Shown: positions 52,335 to 60,550 of the stretch, one piece after another
Position numbering within the stretch: position 1 is the first letter of the stretch
Layout of the letters: each line of letters begins with the position of its first letter
NCBI RefSeq assembly: GCF_903914075.1
Contig: NZ_CAIWNQ010000009.1
Span: 124,001 to 188,000, forward strand
DNA from: Ruegeria sp. THAF57
Lineage (GTDB): Bacteria > Pseudomonadota > Alphaproteobacteria > Rhodobacterales > Rhodobacteraceae
Length of the DNA stretch: 64,000 nucleotides
Direction of reading: 5' to 3'
The notes under the pieces: generated by a model
Database searches by the model: none
The model's input: the letters and a program-made list of their open reading frames with translations, nothing else
What the model was told of the DNA's origin: nothing
Program-made: the position numbers and the translations under genes

Positions 52335-52383
52335 TCACTCTTCCTACGTTAAATCTATCGAAACGCATTAGAGGAGACACACT

Positions 52384-53217
52384 ATGTGCGATTGTCACGA
52401 TCATGATCCCAAGCAGAAACATATCTCTCGTCGGGCCGCTCTGAGAGGCGGATTGGCCGCAACCGCAGCCACCGCAGCAGCCGCGGTTTCAGCCGGGTCG
52501 GCTCAGGCCGAAAGCGCCAATCCCTATGCTGATCCCGCAGAACCCGCTCTGCCCCCTTCGGACATGAAATTGGACCTGAGCCGCGCAGCTTTGGTTGTGA
52601 CGGACCCGCAAATCGACTTTTTGCACCCCGAAGGCGTCACCTGGGGCGTTATCGGCGCAAGTGTACAAGAGCACAACACCGTCGAGAATATCGAGACCCT
52701 GTTCAAAAACGCCAAGGATGCCGACATTACGGTCGCTGTGTCACCTCACTATTACTACCCCACAGACCACGGTTGGAAATTTGAAGGTGCGCTGGAAAAA
52801 CTGATGCACAAGATTGGCATGTTCGACCGCAAAGGTCCGCTGATCATCGACGGGTTTGAAAACTCTGGCGCGGACTGGATGCCGCAGTACAAGAAATACA
52901 TCGACGACGGCAAAACCATTGTGACCTCACCTCACAAGGTTTACGGCAACGATACCAACGACTTGTCGCTGCAACTGCGCAAAGCCGGTGTCGATCAGGT
53001 AATTCTGGCCGGAATGTCCGCCAACCTTTGCACCGAAAGCCATCTGCGCGAACTGCTGGAAGACGGGTTCGAAGTCGCTGTGGTCAAAGACGCGACAGCC
53101 GCTGCCAAGCTGCCCGAGGGCGACGGATATCTGGCGGCATTGACCAACTTCCGCTACATGGCAAACGCAGTCTGGACCACCCAAGAAGCGGTCGAGCAGA
53201 TCAAGGCTGCATCGTAA
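52384..53217 (+). CDS. Tat-exported isochorismatase-family cysteine hydrolase
   Basis: A 277-residue protein. Residues 15-42 form a twin-arginine signal (SRRAALRG, Ala-rich core, AQA before a predicted cut near 42). Upstream is a metal-binding-looking MCDCHDHD head. The mature part is an isochorismatase-fold hydrolase with the triad Asp74 (TDPQIDF), Lys185 (SPHKVYG) and Cys216 (MSANLCTES). Relatives hydrolyse amides and ureides (RutB, biuret hydrolase, N-carbamoylsarcosine amidase), but exported members are uncommon. The substrate is unknown; an amide or carbamoyl compound fits the neighbours. Divergent from AraC, followed by a strong terminator. Confidence 0.87.
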   Translation: MCDCHDHDPKQKHISRRAALRGGLAATAATAAAAVSAGSAQAESANPYADPAEPALPPSDMKLDLSRAALVVTDPQIDFLHPEGVTWGVIGASVQEHNTVENIETLFKNAKDADITVAVSPHYYYPTDHGWKFEGALEKLMHKIGMFDRKGPLIIDGFENSGADWMPQYKKYIDDGKTIVTSPHKVYGNDTNDLSLQLRKAGVDQVILAGMSANLCTESHLRELLEDGFEVAVVKDATAAAKLPEGDGYLAALTNFRYMANAVWTTQEAVEQIKAAS

Positions 53218-53230
53218 TATACTAACTCCG

Positions 53231-53269
53231 GACAAGCCGGTGGCCCGGGTCGGTCGGCTTGTCTTTTTT
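53231..53269 (+). terminator. Terminator of the cysteine hydrolase gene
   Basis: GACAAGCCG (53231-53239) pairs perfectly with CGGCTTGTC (53255-53263), followed by TTTTTT (53264-53269). It lies 13 bases after the stop codon. From here to 53684 no convincing gene is seen; the only other signal is the promoter region at 53511-53546. Confidence 0.88.
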
Positions 53270-53509
53270 ATGGTCTAAGTCCTGCGAAAGTTACCTGATT
53301 TGGCTGACGCCACAGGTAAAGCGCATAAGCACTTGCGCGACCGTGAAAACCACTTTGAAGACACTCCCCACATTTCACCGGTGTATTGCTGTTCCGGCAC
53401 TCAGCAACACAACCGTTCGGCTTTTTCGACGCCTTGCCGTCTGTGACCGCTGTACAGAGTTCGTCAGGGGCTGAGCATGAATTATGGGATTGCAGATGTC
53501 AGTCTCATA

Positions 53510-53546
53510 ACGTATAGTTTACATTGTCTACTAAAGGAAATATCAA
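53510..53546 (+). promoter_or_regulatory. Promoter of the triple-RidA gene with CGTATAG box
   Basis: ACGTATAGTT (53510-53519) merges into -35 TTTACA (53518-53523); 17 bases later comes TATCAA (53541-53546). The box-to-minus-35 arrangement is the same as at the nitrile hydratase promoter (44947-44984). GTCTAC in the spacer matches the half-site at 32144-32149. Confidence 0.55.
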
Positions 53547-53684
53547 CAATATCTCACCCGGCGTATGTCTGCGTCCTGGGTGGATCGCAATCCAAACTCA
53601 ACAAACCATGCGGCTTTGCCGACGCACGAATTGTCCAAGGATAAATTCGTGCGTCCACGCGCCCACAAAACGGAGAAACAACAT

Positions 53685-54920
53685 ATGACCGACGATATCC
53701 AAAAGAACTCACGAAATACGGACAAAGCCCCGAAAGACCTGAGTTCCCAGACGGTCGCCTTCTCCCATTATAACAACCTGACGGCGCAGCTTCCTGTAGA
53801 CGCCAATACAGGGAAGGTCGTATCGGGTGGCGTAAAAGAGCAGGCGAGACAATGCCTGAACAACATCAAGGCCATAGTTGAAGGCATCGGTCACGTCATG
53901 GACGATGTTGTGAAGCTCAATATTTTCCTCAGAAATATGGCCGACATTGACGCCGTCAACGAAGTATACACTACATATTTTCAACACGATCTTCCGACCC
54001 GCGTAACGGTCGAAGTTGCAGACCTTCCCTTGGGCGACGCGCTGCTGCAAATTGATGCCTTGATATCAAACGGTGAAGGCACGACCCCGCAAGAGCCCGT
54101 AGATCTTGTCAAAGTTTCGCGAAATACAGACAATGCCCCGAAAGACCTGAGCTCACAAACAGTCGCCTTTTCCCACTATAACAACCTGACAGCCCAACTT
54201 CCCCTTGATCCCAAAACCGGGGAAATTGTGTCAGGTGACGTTCAAGAACAAGCTAAACAATGCTTAGAGAATATTAAGGCCATTCTGGAAAGCATCGGTC
54301 ATGTCATGGACGACGTGGTTAAGACAACGATCTATCTCAAGAACCTCTCAGATATCGACGCCGTGGGCGAAGCGTGCGCCGCGTATTTTCCAGATTATGT
54401 TCCTGCGCGAACCATCGTAAACGCATCTGCCCTACCCATGGGCGCATTGGTTCAGATTGACACAGCCGTTTCCCACGGCGATGGCACACCGCCGCAACTT
54501 GTGGAAGACAGCCGATTTATTGTCATGGAAGCCAACAATACCGACAATGCACCAAAGGCGTCCTACTCACACTCGGTTGCGTTCTCTCATTACAATCATA
54601 TTTCTGGGCAACTTCCTATGGACCCGGTGACTGGTGAGATTGTTGCCGGAGGTATCACAGAACAAACCGAGCAATGTCTGAACAACATCAAAGCAATTGT
54701 CGAAAGTGTCGATCATGCTATGGACGATACTGTCAAACTCAATATCCAGCTTAGGAATATTGCTGACCTTGATGCCGTAAACAGCGTCTACACGAGCTTT
54801 TTCACTGGGGACCTTCCAGCCAGAACAGTTATTGGCGTTTCAGATATCCCGATAAACGCTTTAGTTCAGATTGACGCTATTGTCTCAAATTGCGAAGGCA
54901 CGCCGCCAAACGCGTCGTGA
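53685..54920 (+). CDS. Protein of three tandem RidA domains (single-chain trimer)
   Basis: A 411-residue protein made of three RidA/YjgF/UK114 domains at about 12-130, 147-265 and 285-403, with near-identical linkers. Each keeps the catalytic Arg in the P-x-R motif (Arg106, Arg242, Arg380) and has Asp instead of the usual Glu in the QID element. RidA is normally a homotrimer of about 130-residue chains, so this looks like a covalent trimer. Domains 1 and 2 lack the usual GPYSQ Tyr (they read LSSQT); domain 3 keeps Tyr294 and a GQLP turn. RidA hydrolyses 2-aminoacrylate-type imines. The ATG at 53685 has CGGAG nine bases upstream. Its own promoter carries the CGTATAG box. Confidence 0.9.
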   Translation: MTDDIQKNSRNTDKAPKDLSSQTVAFSHYNNLTAQLPVDANTGKVVSGGVKEQARQCLNNIKAIVEGIGHVMDDVVKLNIFLRNMADIDAVNEVYTTYFQHDLPTRVTVEVADLPLGDALLQIDALISNGEGTTPQEPVDLVKVSRNTDNAPKDLSSQTVAFSHYNNLTAQLPLDPKTGEIVSGDVQEQAKQCLENIKAILESIGHVMDDVVKTTIYLKNLSDIDAVGEACAAYFPDYVPARTIVNASALPMGALVQIDTAVSHGDGTPPQLVEDSRFIVMEANNTDNAPKASYSHSVAFSHYNHISGQLPMDPVTGEIVAGGITEQTEQCLNNIKAIVESVDHAMDDTVKLNIQLRNIADLDAVNSVYTSFFTGDLPARTVIGVSDIPINALVQIDAIVSNCEGTPPNAS

Positions 54921-54932
54921 CAAAGGAAAAAA

Positions 54933-54969
54933 GGCAACCGGGTTCAGGCTTTTCCTGACCCCGTTTGCC
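54933..54969 (+). terminator. Hairpin after the triple-RidA gene
   Basis: GGCAACCGGGTTCAGG (54933-54948) and CCTGACCCCGTTTGCC (54954-54969) form a 16-bp stem with two mismatches and a five-base loop. It follows the stop by 12 bases. Also suitable to stop the convergent minus-strand operon ending at 55040. The T-run is weak. Confidence 0.5.
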
Positions 54970-55039
54970 ACCTTTGAAGACGCGCGGTATCGGAAGGTAA
55001 GCAATCTTTTACGCGATATTCTGGCCGGGTCGGCAGGGG

Positions 55040-55438
55040 TTAGTCAGCAGCAAGGTTCTTGTGCCTTACGGTCTGTTCGTGTCGTGTTTGTGCGATCAAT
55101 CGGCCCAGAGACTTAATCTTGTTATTCACATCCTGCTCTGTCAGCAAACCTTGATCAATCAGCGTGTCTTCTGCGGCCTCCAGCCAACAGTCAAAATAGC
55201 GGCTTTCGACCGTGTCAGCGCTCTGAGCAAGTTCTTTCTGCTCCATCGCCGTGATCATATCCGCCAACCGCCCCTGAAAAGCGGCCCAGGGAAACGTCCG
55301 GTTCTGAACCATGGCTACGATCAAGCTGAAAATCCGCGTCTGCCATGGGGCTTGGAACAGTGGCCCCTCGCCCTGCATCCCCGGGATTGAGGCCGTGACT
55401 TGCGCAATCGCGGCGTGGTGATCGTCAGGCGGGTTCAA
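55040..55438 (-). CDS. Nitrile hydratase activator (cluster 2)
   Basis: A 132-residue beta-N-domain-like activator: PLFQAPWQTRIFSLIVAMVQNRTFPWAAFQGRLADMI and SRYFDCWLEAAEDTLIDQGLL. It would load cobalt into the second alpha subunit. The start is a TTG at 55438 because a GGGAGG box inside the end of the beta gene ends six bases before it; a longer upstream frame would run deep into beta without a site. It has no His-rich tail, unlike the activator of cluster 1. Last gene of the eight-gene minus-strand operon. Confidence 0.82.
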   Translation of the reverse strand: MNPPDDHHAAIAQVTASIPGMQGEGPLFQAPWQTRIFSLIVAMVQNRTFPWAAFQGRLADMITAMEQKELAQSADTVESRYFDCWLEAAEDTLIDQGLLTEQDVNNKIKSLGRLIAQTRHEQTVRHKNLAAD

Positions 55439-56087
55439 GATAGTCCTCCCACAGGTCCAGACAAACGCTGCCGTTGGCATCAGCGACGTTTCCCCACAGG
55501 TCCGAGGCGCGAAATTCGACCGTATAGCAATGTTGCGGGCTGGGCCCCTGTCCCGTGGCCATTGTATCGGCGAACTGGAATACCCCGGAATCGGCGACGA
55601 CTAGCCCCAAATGGTTGCGCACATAGCGCGGTACCCGCGTGTGACCGGCGGGGCTGTTGGCCTGAACGCGCACCGGCTGACCGACGGCAAAGCGTGGCGC
55701 GGCTGTGGACGCGGGGAACGTCATCTCGGCCCCTGCTTTGGTCGCCGCCAGAACGTCAGCCGGGTCAACGGCGGGGTGATCGGCTTGCACGATGTCAAAC
55801 CGTTTGCGCCCCGAGGCCACTTCTTGCGGATCAACAAGCCCCGCCGCCTGTACCAGCGCGGTGGCGGCCACGGCCCATTTTTCGAAATAGTCCAGCCGCA
55901 AGTAGTCCGCCGGAGCGATTCGCTCGATTGCCGCGCGGTGTTCATCGGCGCAGAAGGGCACCGACCAAGCTAGGGCCTCGGTTAGGGCAAAGGCGCGCTT
56001 TTGCCAGTCGTAATCAAAGGCCCGATCCTGATCGCAGGGAACCGGGCCAAACCCGTGCATCCCGCCCATATCATGAATGCCATCCAT
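55425..56087 (-). CDS. nthB: Nitrile hydratase beta subunit (cluster 2)
   Basis: A 220-residue beta subunit with [16 protein letters not shown] at the start, RIAPADYLRLDYFEKWAVAATALV, and a C-terminal barrel GHTRVPRYVRNHLGLVVADSG with YTVEFRASDLWG. It differs strongly from the cluster 1 beta in the middle, so the two nitrile hydratases are old paralogues or separate acquisitions with probably different substrates. It follows alpha by nine bases and overlaps the activator. Confidence 0.92.
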   Translation of the reverse strand: MDGIHDMGGMHGFGPVPCDQDRAFDYDWQKRAFALTEALAWSVPFCADEHRAAIERIAPADYLRLDYFEKWAVAATALVQAAGLVDPQEVASGRKRFDIVQADHPAVDPADVLAATKAGAEMTFPASTAAPRFAVGQPVRVQANSPAGHTRVPRYVRNHLGLVVADSGVFQFADTMATGQGPSPQHCYTVEFRASDLWGNVADANGSVCLDLWEDYLEPA

Positions 56088-56096
56088 CCCCTGCCC

Positions 56097-56684
56097 CTAA
56101 ATCAACGCCGTGCCGATCATGCCGTTGCGGGTGACAAGATCGGCCAGCTCTGCGGCGGAAAGCCCCTCGGTCCCTTCGGGGCGGCGTGGCAGAACCAGAT
56201 AGCGGATCTCGGCCGTGCTGTCCCAAACCTTGATCTGCATCTCATCGGGCAGGCTGACACCGAATTCCGCCAGAACCGCGCGGGGTTCGCGCACGACGCG
56301 CGACCGGTAGGCGGGGCTTTTGTACCATGTGGGCGGCAGGCCCAGCACCGGCCACGGATAGCACGAACACAAAGTGCAAACGATGACGTTGTGAACCGTT
56401 TCGGTGTTTTCAACCACGCGGATATGTTCGCCCTGAAACCCGCTGAACCCCATCGCGTTGATCGCCGCAGACCCGTCGCGCAGCAGCCAGTCTTTGTAGT
56501 CCGGATCGGTCCACGCCCGCGCGACCACCGCTGCGCCATTTCGGGGGCCGGTTTCGCGTTCGTAATATTCAACGATACTGTCCAGCGTTTCGGACTTGAC
56601 CAGCCCCTTGGCCACCATCAGCTCTTCCAGCGCGCGCACGCGCAGGGCGGGGCCTTCCTCCAGCGGGTCGTGATCATGCGGCAT
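56097..56684 (-). CDS. nthA: Nitrile hydratase alpha subunit, cobalt-type motif (cluster 2)
   Basis: A 195-residue alpha subunit with VCTLCSC at 102-108 (Cys103, 106, 108) and [30 protein letters not shown]. The motif is of cobalt type although the gene order alpha-beta-activator is the one more usual for iron-type enzymes. The N-terminus begins with a short His/Asp stretch (MPHDHDP). It lies six bases after the ABC permease gene, so an imported nitrile, or one made from an imported amine, is the likely substrate. Confidence 0.95.
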   Translation of the reverse strand: MPHDHDPLEEGPALRVRALEELMVAKGLVKSETLDSIVEYYERETGPRNGAAVVARAWTDPDYKDWLLRDGSAAINAMGFSGFQGEHIRVVENTETVHNVIVCTLCSCYPWPVLGLPPTWYKSPAYRSRVVREPRAVLAEFGVSLPDEMQIKVWDSTAEIRYLVLPRRPEGTEGLSAAELADLVTRNGMIGTALI

Positions 56685-56690
56685 CGTCGG

Positions 56691-57476
56691 TTACTCCATC
56701 GCGCCCAGAATACGCGCCAAGTTTGAAAACCGCGCGATCAGGGCAAAAATCACGATGTTGATCACCATGAAGATTACCGCAATCGACGCTATAACCGGCG
56801 TGTAGCCATAGCGCAGGGCATTGAAAATCTTGATCGGCAACGTCTCGACCGAGAATCCGACGGTCATCAGCGCGATGATATATTCATTCAGACTGAGGAC
56901 AAAGCAGAACGCAAAACCCGCAAAGGCAAAGGGGGCGGCAATCGGCAGGATCACGGTGCGGAAAACGACGGCGTTCGAGGCACCCATGGTCTGGCTGGCC
57001 TCGATCAGTGCGGTATCGACGCTTTCCAACCCCAGCGAGATCGTGACCAAAGGCAGCGCCAACAGGAATATCGCGTGGGCGATGATGACGTTGATCATAA
57101 GCCCGTTCACACCGATCCCTGTAAAGAACAACAGGAAGGCCAACGCCATAATCACGGGCGGCAGAATGAAGGGTGCCACCCCAAGCGCCAGAAGTGCCTT
57201 GGCATAGCGCAGCCCATAGCGCCACGCGAAATATGCCACGGGCAGGGCGATCAGAACCGACAGGCTGGCGGAGGCGAAGGCGACAAACAGCGAGTTCTTC
57301 AACGCCGTGAACCAGTCATTCGCCACGAAAACCTCGGCATACCAGCGGAAGGAAAAGCCGCGCGGCGGGAAGGCCAGGAACTTCTTGGCATTGAACGACA
57401 CAGCCGCGATCACAAGGATCGGCCCGATCAGATACAGCGCAAACAGCGCCAGATAGATGCTGCGTAGTGCCCTCAT
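56691..57476 (-). CDS. potC: ABC transporter permease, PotC-like
   Basis: A 261-residue permease with six predicted transmembrane helices and the coupling (EAA) region VTISLGLESVDTALIEASQTMGASNAVVFRTVILPI. It belongs to the spermidine/putrescine-type (PotC) second permease family. The ATG at 57476 overlaps the PotB stop. With PotA, PotB and PotD it forms an importer for a polyamine-like or other cationic substrate. Confidence 0.88.
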   Translation of the reverse strand: MRALRSIYLALFALYLIGPILVIAAVSFNAKKFLAFPPRGFSFRWYAEVFVANDWFTALKNSLFVAFASASLSVLIALPVAYFAWRYGLRYAKALLALGVAPFILPPVIMALAFLLFFTGIGVNGLMINVIIAHAIFLLALPLVTISLGLESVDTALIEASQTMGASNAVVFRTVILPIAAPFAFAGFAFCFVLSLNEYIIALMTVGFSVETLPIKIFNALRYGYTPVIASIAVIFMVINIVIFALIARFSNLARILGAME

Positions 57477-58312
57477 GCCTTTTTCCCCGAGAATTTCGTG
57501 ACCAGCCAGATCACCGTGGCGCTGAGAACCAGCAAAACCACCGCCAGTGCCGAGGCAAAAGGCATATTGAAGTTGAAAATCGCTTGATCCGTGATCAGCA
57601 CAGACAGCGTCCAATGTTCGGGCTTGCCCAGAACCTGCGGCACAATGATGGCCCCCAACGTCAGCACGAATACCGTCACCCCGCCCGAGATGATGGCCGG
57701 CCGTGTGACCGGCACCACCACGGTAAAGAACGTACGTAAAGGGGATGCACCCAGTGTCCGCGACGCCTCGATCAGGCTTTTGTCCAGACGACTAAGGGCA
57801 GGGAACAGCAACAATACCGAAAACGGAACGGTCAGATAGACCAGCGCAGCAACCACTGCGCCTGCCGAAGGGGTCATGGCAAAGCTTTTCTCGATCACGC
57901 CGATCCAGACCAGGATATTGGCCACGCCCGCGGTGCGGGACAGCAGGATTTGCCAACTGAACGCGATCAGGACCTCGGACAGGGAAAGCTGCGCAAGGAT
58001 ATAGATCAGCCAATAGGTCTGCGTGCGCGGCGGGAAATTGGTCAGGAAATAAGTGAACGGGTACGCGATCAGCAAGCTCAGCACCGCGATCAGCGCGCAC
58101 AGCCCTGCCGAGAACAGCGCTCGTTCGATGTAGAACCACGTCAGGAACCGTTCGAAATGCTGGAGGTCAAAGCTTGTGGCATAGCCTCCGTCGTCTGTGG
58201 GGGTCGACACGCTGGTCAGCAGGATCAGCACAAATGGGATCACGAAAAACGCCCCGATCATCACCGAGGACGGGATCAGCCCGATATAACGTGAAAGCGC
58301 GCTTGTCTGCAT
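57473..58312 (-). CDS. potB: ABC transporter permease, PotB-like
   Basis: A 279-residue permease with six transmembrane helices, GLIPSSVMIGAFFVIPFVLILLTS at the front and the coupling loop LFPALSRLDKSLIEASRTLGASPLRTFFTVVVPVTRPA. First permease of the polyamine-type importer. The start at 58312 follows a GGTGGG stretch; longer in-frame starts lie within the ATPase gene. Confidence 0.88.
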   Translation of the reverse strand: MQTSALSRYIGLIPSSVMIGAFFVIPFVLILLTSVSTPTDDGGYATSFDLQHFERFLTWFYIERALFSAGLCALIAVLSLLIAYPFTYFLTNFPPRTQTYWLIYILAQLSLSEVLIAFSWQILLSRTAGVANILVWIGVIEKSFAMTPSAGAVVAALVYLTVPFSVLLLFPALSRLDKSLIEASRTLGASPLRTFFTVVVPVTRPAIISGGVTVFVLTLGAIIVPQVLGKPEHWTLSVLITDQAIFNFNMPFASALAVVLLVLSATVIWLVTKFSGKKA

Positions 58313-58323
58313 CCCACCGCCCC

Positions 58324-59382
58324 CTACACCGCCAGCACGCTGCAGGCCGCAGCGGGCATTTCCACATGAACCTGATCGCCCACTTTCACATCCGGCCAAT
58401 CCTTTGGCGTCAGGACCGAGATCACCTCATGCCCCGCACAATCCACCAGAATCTCGATCGTGGCACCAATATCGCGCACAAATGTCACCGTTCCCGTGAC
58501 TGAATTGGCCACATTCATGTCCGAGGGGTGATGCACGAACACCTCCTCGGGGCGGGTCATCAGCAGAACGTCATCGCCTTGGGAGAAATGGCCTGTGTTG
58601 CCACCCACCGTCAGATCGACCCCGTTCACATGCACGCCGTCTGGCCCTGACATCTTGGCCGGCAACAGGTTGCTGGTGCCGATGAACCCGGCCACGAATT
58701 TGTCGACCGGGGTTTTGTAAATCTCCATCGGGGTTCCGGTTTGCAGAACCTGCGCCTTGCCCATGACCACGATTTGATCGGCCATGGTCATCGCCTCGGT
58801 CTGATCATGGGTGACAACGACAGTAGTTATGCCCAGTTCCTGTTGCAGCTTGCGCAGTTCGATCTGCATGACCTCGCGCAGATTGGCATCCAGCGCCGAC
58901 ATCGGCTCATCCAGCAGGAAAACCTGCGGGTTCAGCGCCAGGGCGCGCGCGATGGCTACACGCTGACGCTGACCGCCCGACAGCTGCGAGATCTTGCGAT
59001 CCTCAAGCCCCGGCAGGTGAACCATATCCAGCAACTGCCGCGCGCGGTCTTCGCATTCTGACCGGGAATGGCCACGAATGCGCATCGCATAACTGATATT
59101 TTCACCCACATTCAGATGCGGGAAAAGGGCAAAGGACTGAAACACCATGCCGATATTGCGCTGATGAACGGGTACGCCGGTGAGGTCCTGATCCTCGAAC
59201 CGGATTGCGCCGCTCGTGGGGTCGTCCAGCCCGGCGATCATCCGTAGCAGAGTGGTTTTTCCGCAACCCGACGGGCCCAGAAAACAGATCATCTCGCCCG
59301 TATTGAACTGAAGGTTCACATCTTTGACGGCCGTCACTGTGCCGAAGTTCTTGGTGACGTTTTTGATGCTCAGACCTGGCAT
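58324..59382 (-). CDS. potA: ABC transporter ATP-binding protein, PotA-like
   Basis: A 352-residue ATPase: Walker A GPSGCGKTT, ABC signature LSGGQRQR, Walker B VFLLDEP, H-loop VVTHDQTEA, and a C-terminal TOBE domain (about 280-350). This is the PotA/FbpC class that powers binding-protein-dependent importers of polyamines and related ions. It is located between the binding-protein gene and the permeases. Confidence 0.93.
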   Translation of the reverse strand: MPGLSIKNVTKNFGTVTAVKDVNLQFNTGEMICFLGPSGCGKTTLLRMIAGLDDPTSGAIRFEDQDLTGVPVHQRNIGMVFQSFALFPHLNVGENISYAMRIRGHSRSECEDRARQLLDMVHLPGLEDRKISQLSGGQRQRVAIARALALNPQVFLLDEPMSALDANLREVMQIELRKLQQELGITTVVVTHDQTEAMTMADQIVVMGKAQVLQTGTPMEIYKTPVDKFVAGFIGTSNLLPAKMSGPDGVHVNGVDLTVGGNTGHFSQGDDVLLMTRPEEVFVHHPSDMNVANSVTGTVTFVRDIGATIEILVDCAGHEVISVLTPKDWPDVKVGDQVHVEMPAAACSVLAV

Positions 59383-59451
59383 GGGGTGTTTTCTTTCAAC
59401 AACTGGGGTGGCCCGCCCCGCATAGCGGAACGGCCCTTTGTTCGTGAGTGG

Positions 59452-60528
59452 TTAACCGGCGATCATCTGGCTCCAGGTGTCGGAGATCCAGTTCCCGTGA
59501 TCCTTGTAAATATCATATCGCGGGATGATCGGAGCTTTGGGGCTGCTGACAGCAGCCAGTTCCTCGGCCGTGAGGTCCGTCAGGGCCGGGTCAATCACAG
59601 GCGAGGTGCCGACATTGCGCGACAGCAACGCCTGTGTTTCGGGGGCGGCTATGAAATTGATGAATTCATGAATTTCATCCATCGGCTTGGCGTGTTCAGG
59701 TACAATCCAATAGCCCGAGTCGACAATCGCGCCCTCTTTCGGGAAGGTCGAAACCACGGGGAAGCCTTCGGCAGCGGCAAGGCCCGCAACGTCGTGGTAA
59801 TACTGCCCCATGGGAATCTCACCATCCTGCAACGCCTGTTGGAACGCACCTTCGTCCTTGTACCAGAGCCGGACGTTGGGGACGAGTTCGGACAGCTTGT
59901 CAAAGACCTGCTGAATACCCTCTTTGGTGTCCAGAATATCGGTGCCGCCAAAGAACGTGGCCGCCGTCACCTCGAGCATGTGCGAATTCGAGGCCAGCCC
60001 CAGCAGGCCAATTTGGTCCTTGTATTGTTCATCCCACAGTGCAGCCCAGCTATCAGGCGCATCAGGGATTTCGTCTGAATTGGTGCACAGCGTGATATAC
60101 CACGACACCGCACCCACACCGTACAAGCTGCCGTCCTCATAGCGGTCCTTGAATGTATCGGGCATGTTCGACAGGTTCGGGATCTTGGAATCGTCCAGCG
60201 ATTTGAACACCTTCTGGTCTGCCCCGTTGCTGCGCGGAATTCCAGCCATAAGCGAAACATCCGCAGGCGCGGTTTTGGCACGGGCGGCGTTCTTGATCTG
60301 CACCAGCCAGGTTTCGCCCGTAGGAACGGCGACCGAGTTCACCTCGATCCCTGTGGCCTTGGTGAATTCGGGAAAGATGAACTGCTTGAAGCTGTCCTCG
60401 AAGAACCCGCCATAGGTTCCGACCTTTAGAGGTTGTGCGGCGCTGACGATCGAAGGCGCAGCAAGGGCTGCGGCACCGGTTGCGGCGGCAGTGCCCAGAA
60501 AGCGGCGGCGTGAAAAGGTGGTTGGCAT
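59452..60528 (-). CDS. potD: Periplasmic substrate-binding protein, PotD-like, Tat signal
   Basis: A 358-residue class D binding protein (PotD/PotF family). The N-terminus carries a twin-arginine motif, SRRRFLGTAAATGAAALAAPSIVSAA, with a likely cut after AQ-A. Mature part: KVGTYGGFFEDSFKQFIFPEFTKATGIEV and WYITLCTNSDEIPDAPDSWAALWD. The ATG at 60528 has AGGAG six bases upstream. The ligand may be a polyamine, a guanidino compound or a cationic nitrile; the adjacent ureohydrolase suggests a guanidino ligand. Confidence 0.88.
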   Translation of the reverse strand: MPTTFSRRRFLGTAAATGAAALAAPSIVSAAQPLKVGTYGGFFEDSFKQFIFPEFTKATGIEVNSVAVPTGETWLVQIKNAARAKTAPADVSLMAGIPRSNGADQKVFKSLDDSKIPNLSNMPDTFKDRYEDGSLYGVGAVSWYITLCTNSDEIPDAPDSWAALWDEQYKDQIGLLGLASNSHMLEVTAATFFGGTDILDTKEGIQQVFDKLSELVPNVRLWYKDEGAFQQALQDGEIPMGQYYHDVAGLAAAEGFPVVSTFPKEGAIVDSGYWIVPEHAKPMDEIHEFINFIAAPETQALLSRNVGTSPVIDPALTDLTAEELAAVSSPKAPIIPRYDIYKDHGNWISDTWSQMIAG

Positions 60529-60550
60529 TACGATCTCCTGTTGGTTTTGT

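Noticed and set aside
53259..53474. Short 71-codon frame after the cysteine hydrolase terminator
   Set aside because: No ribosome site, no conserved feature and it begins inside the terminator T-run.
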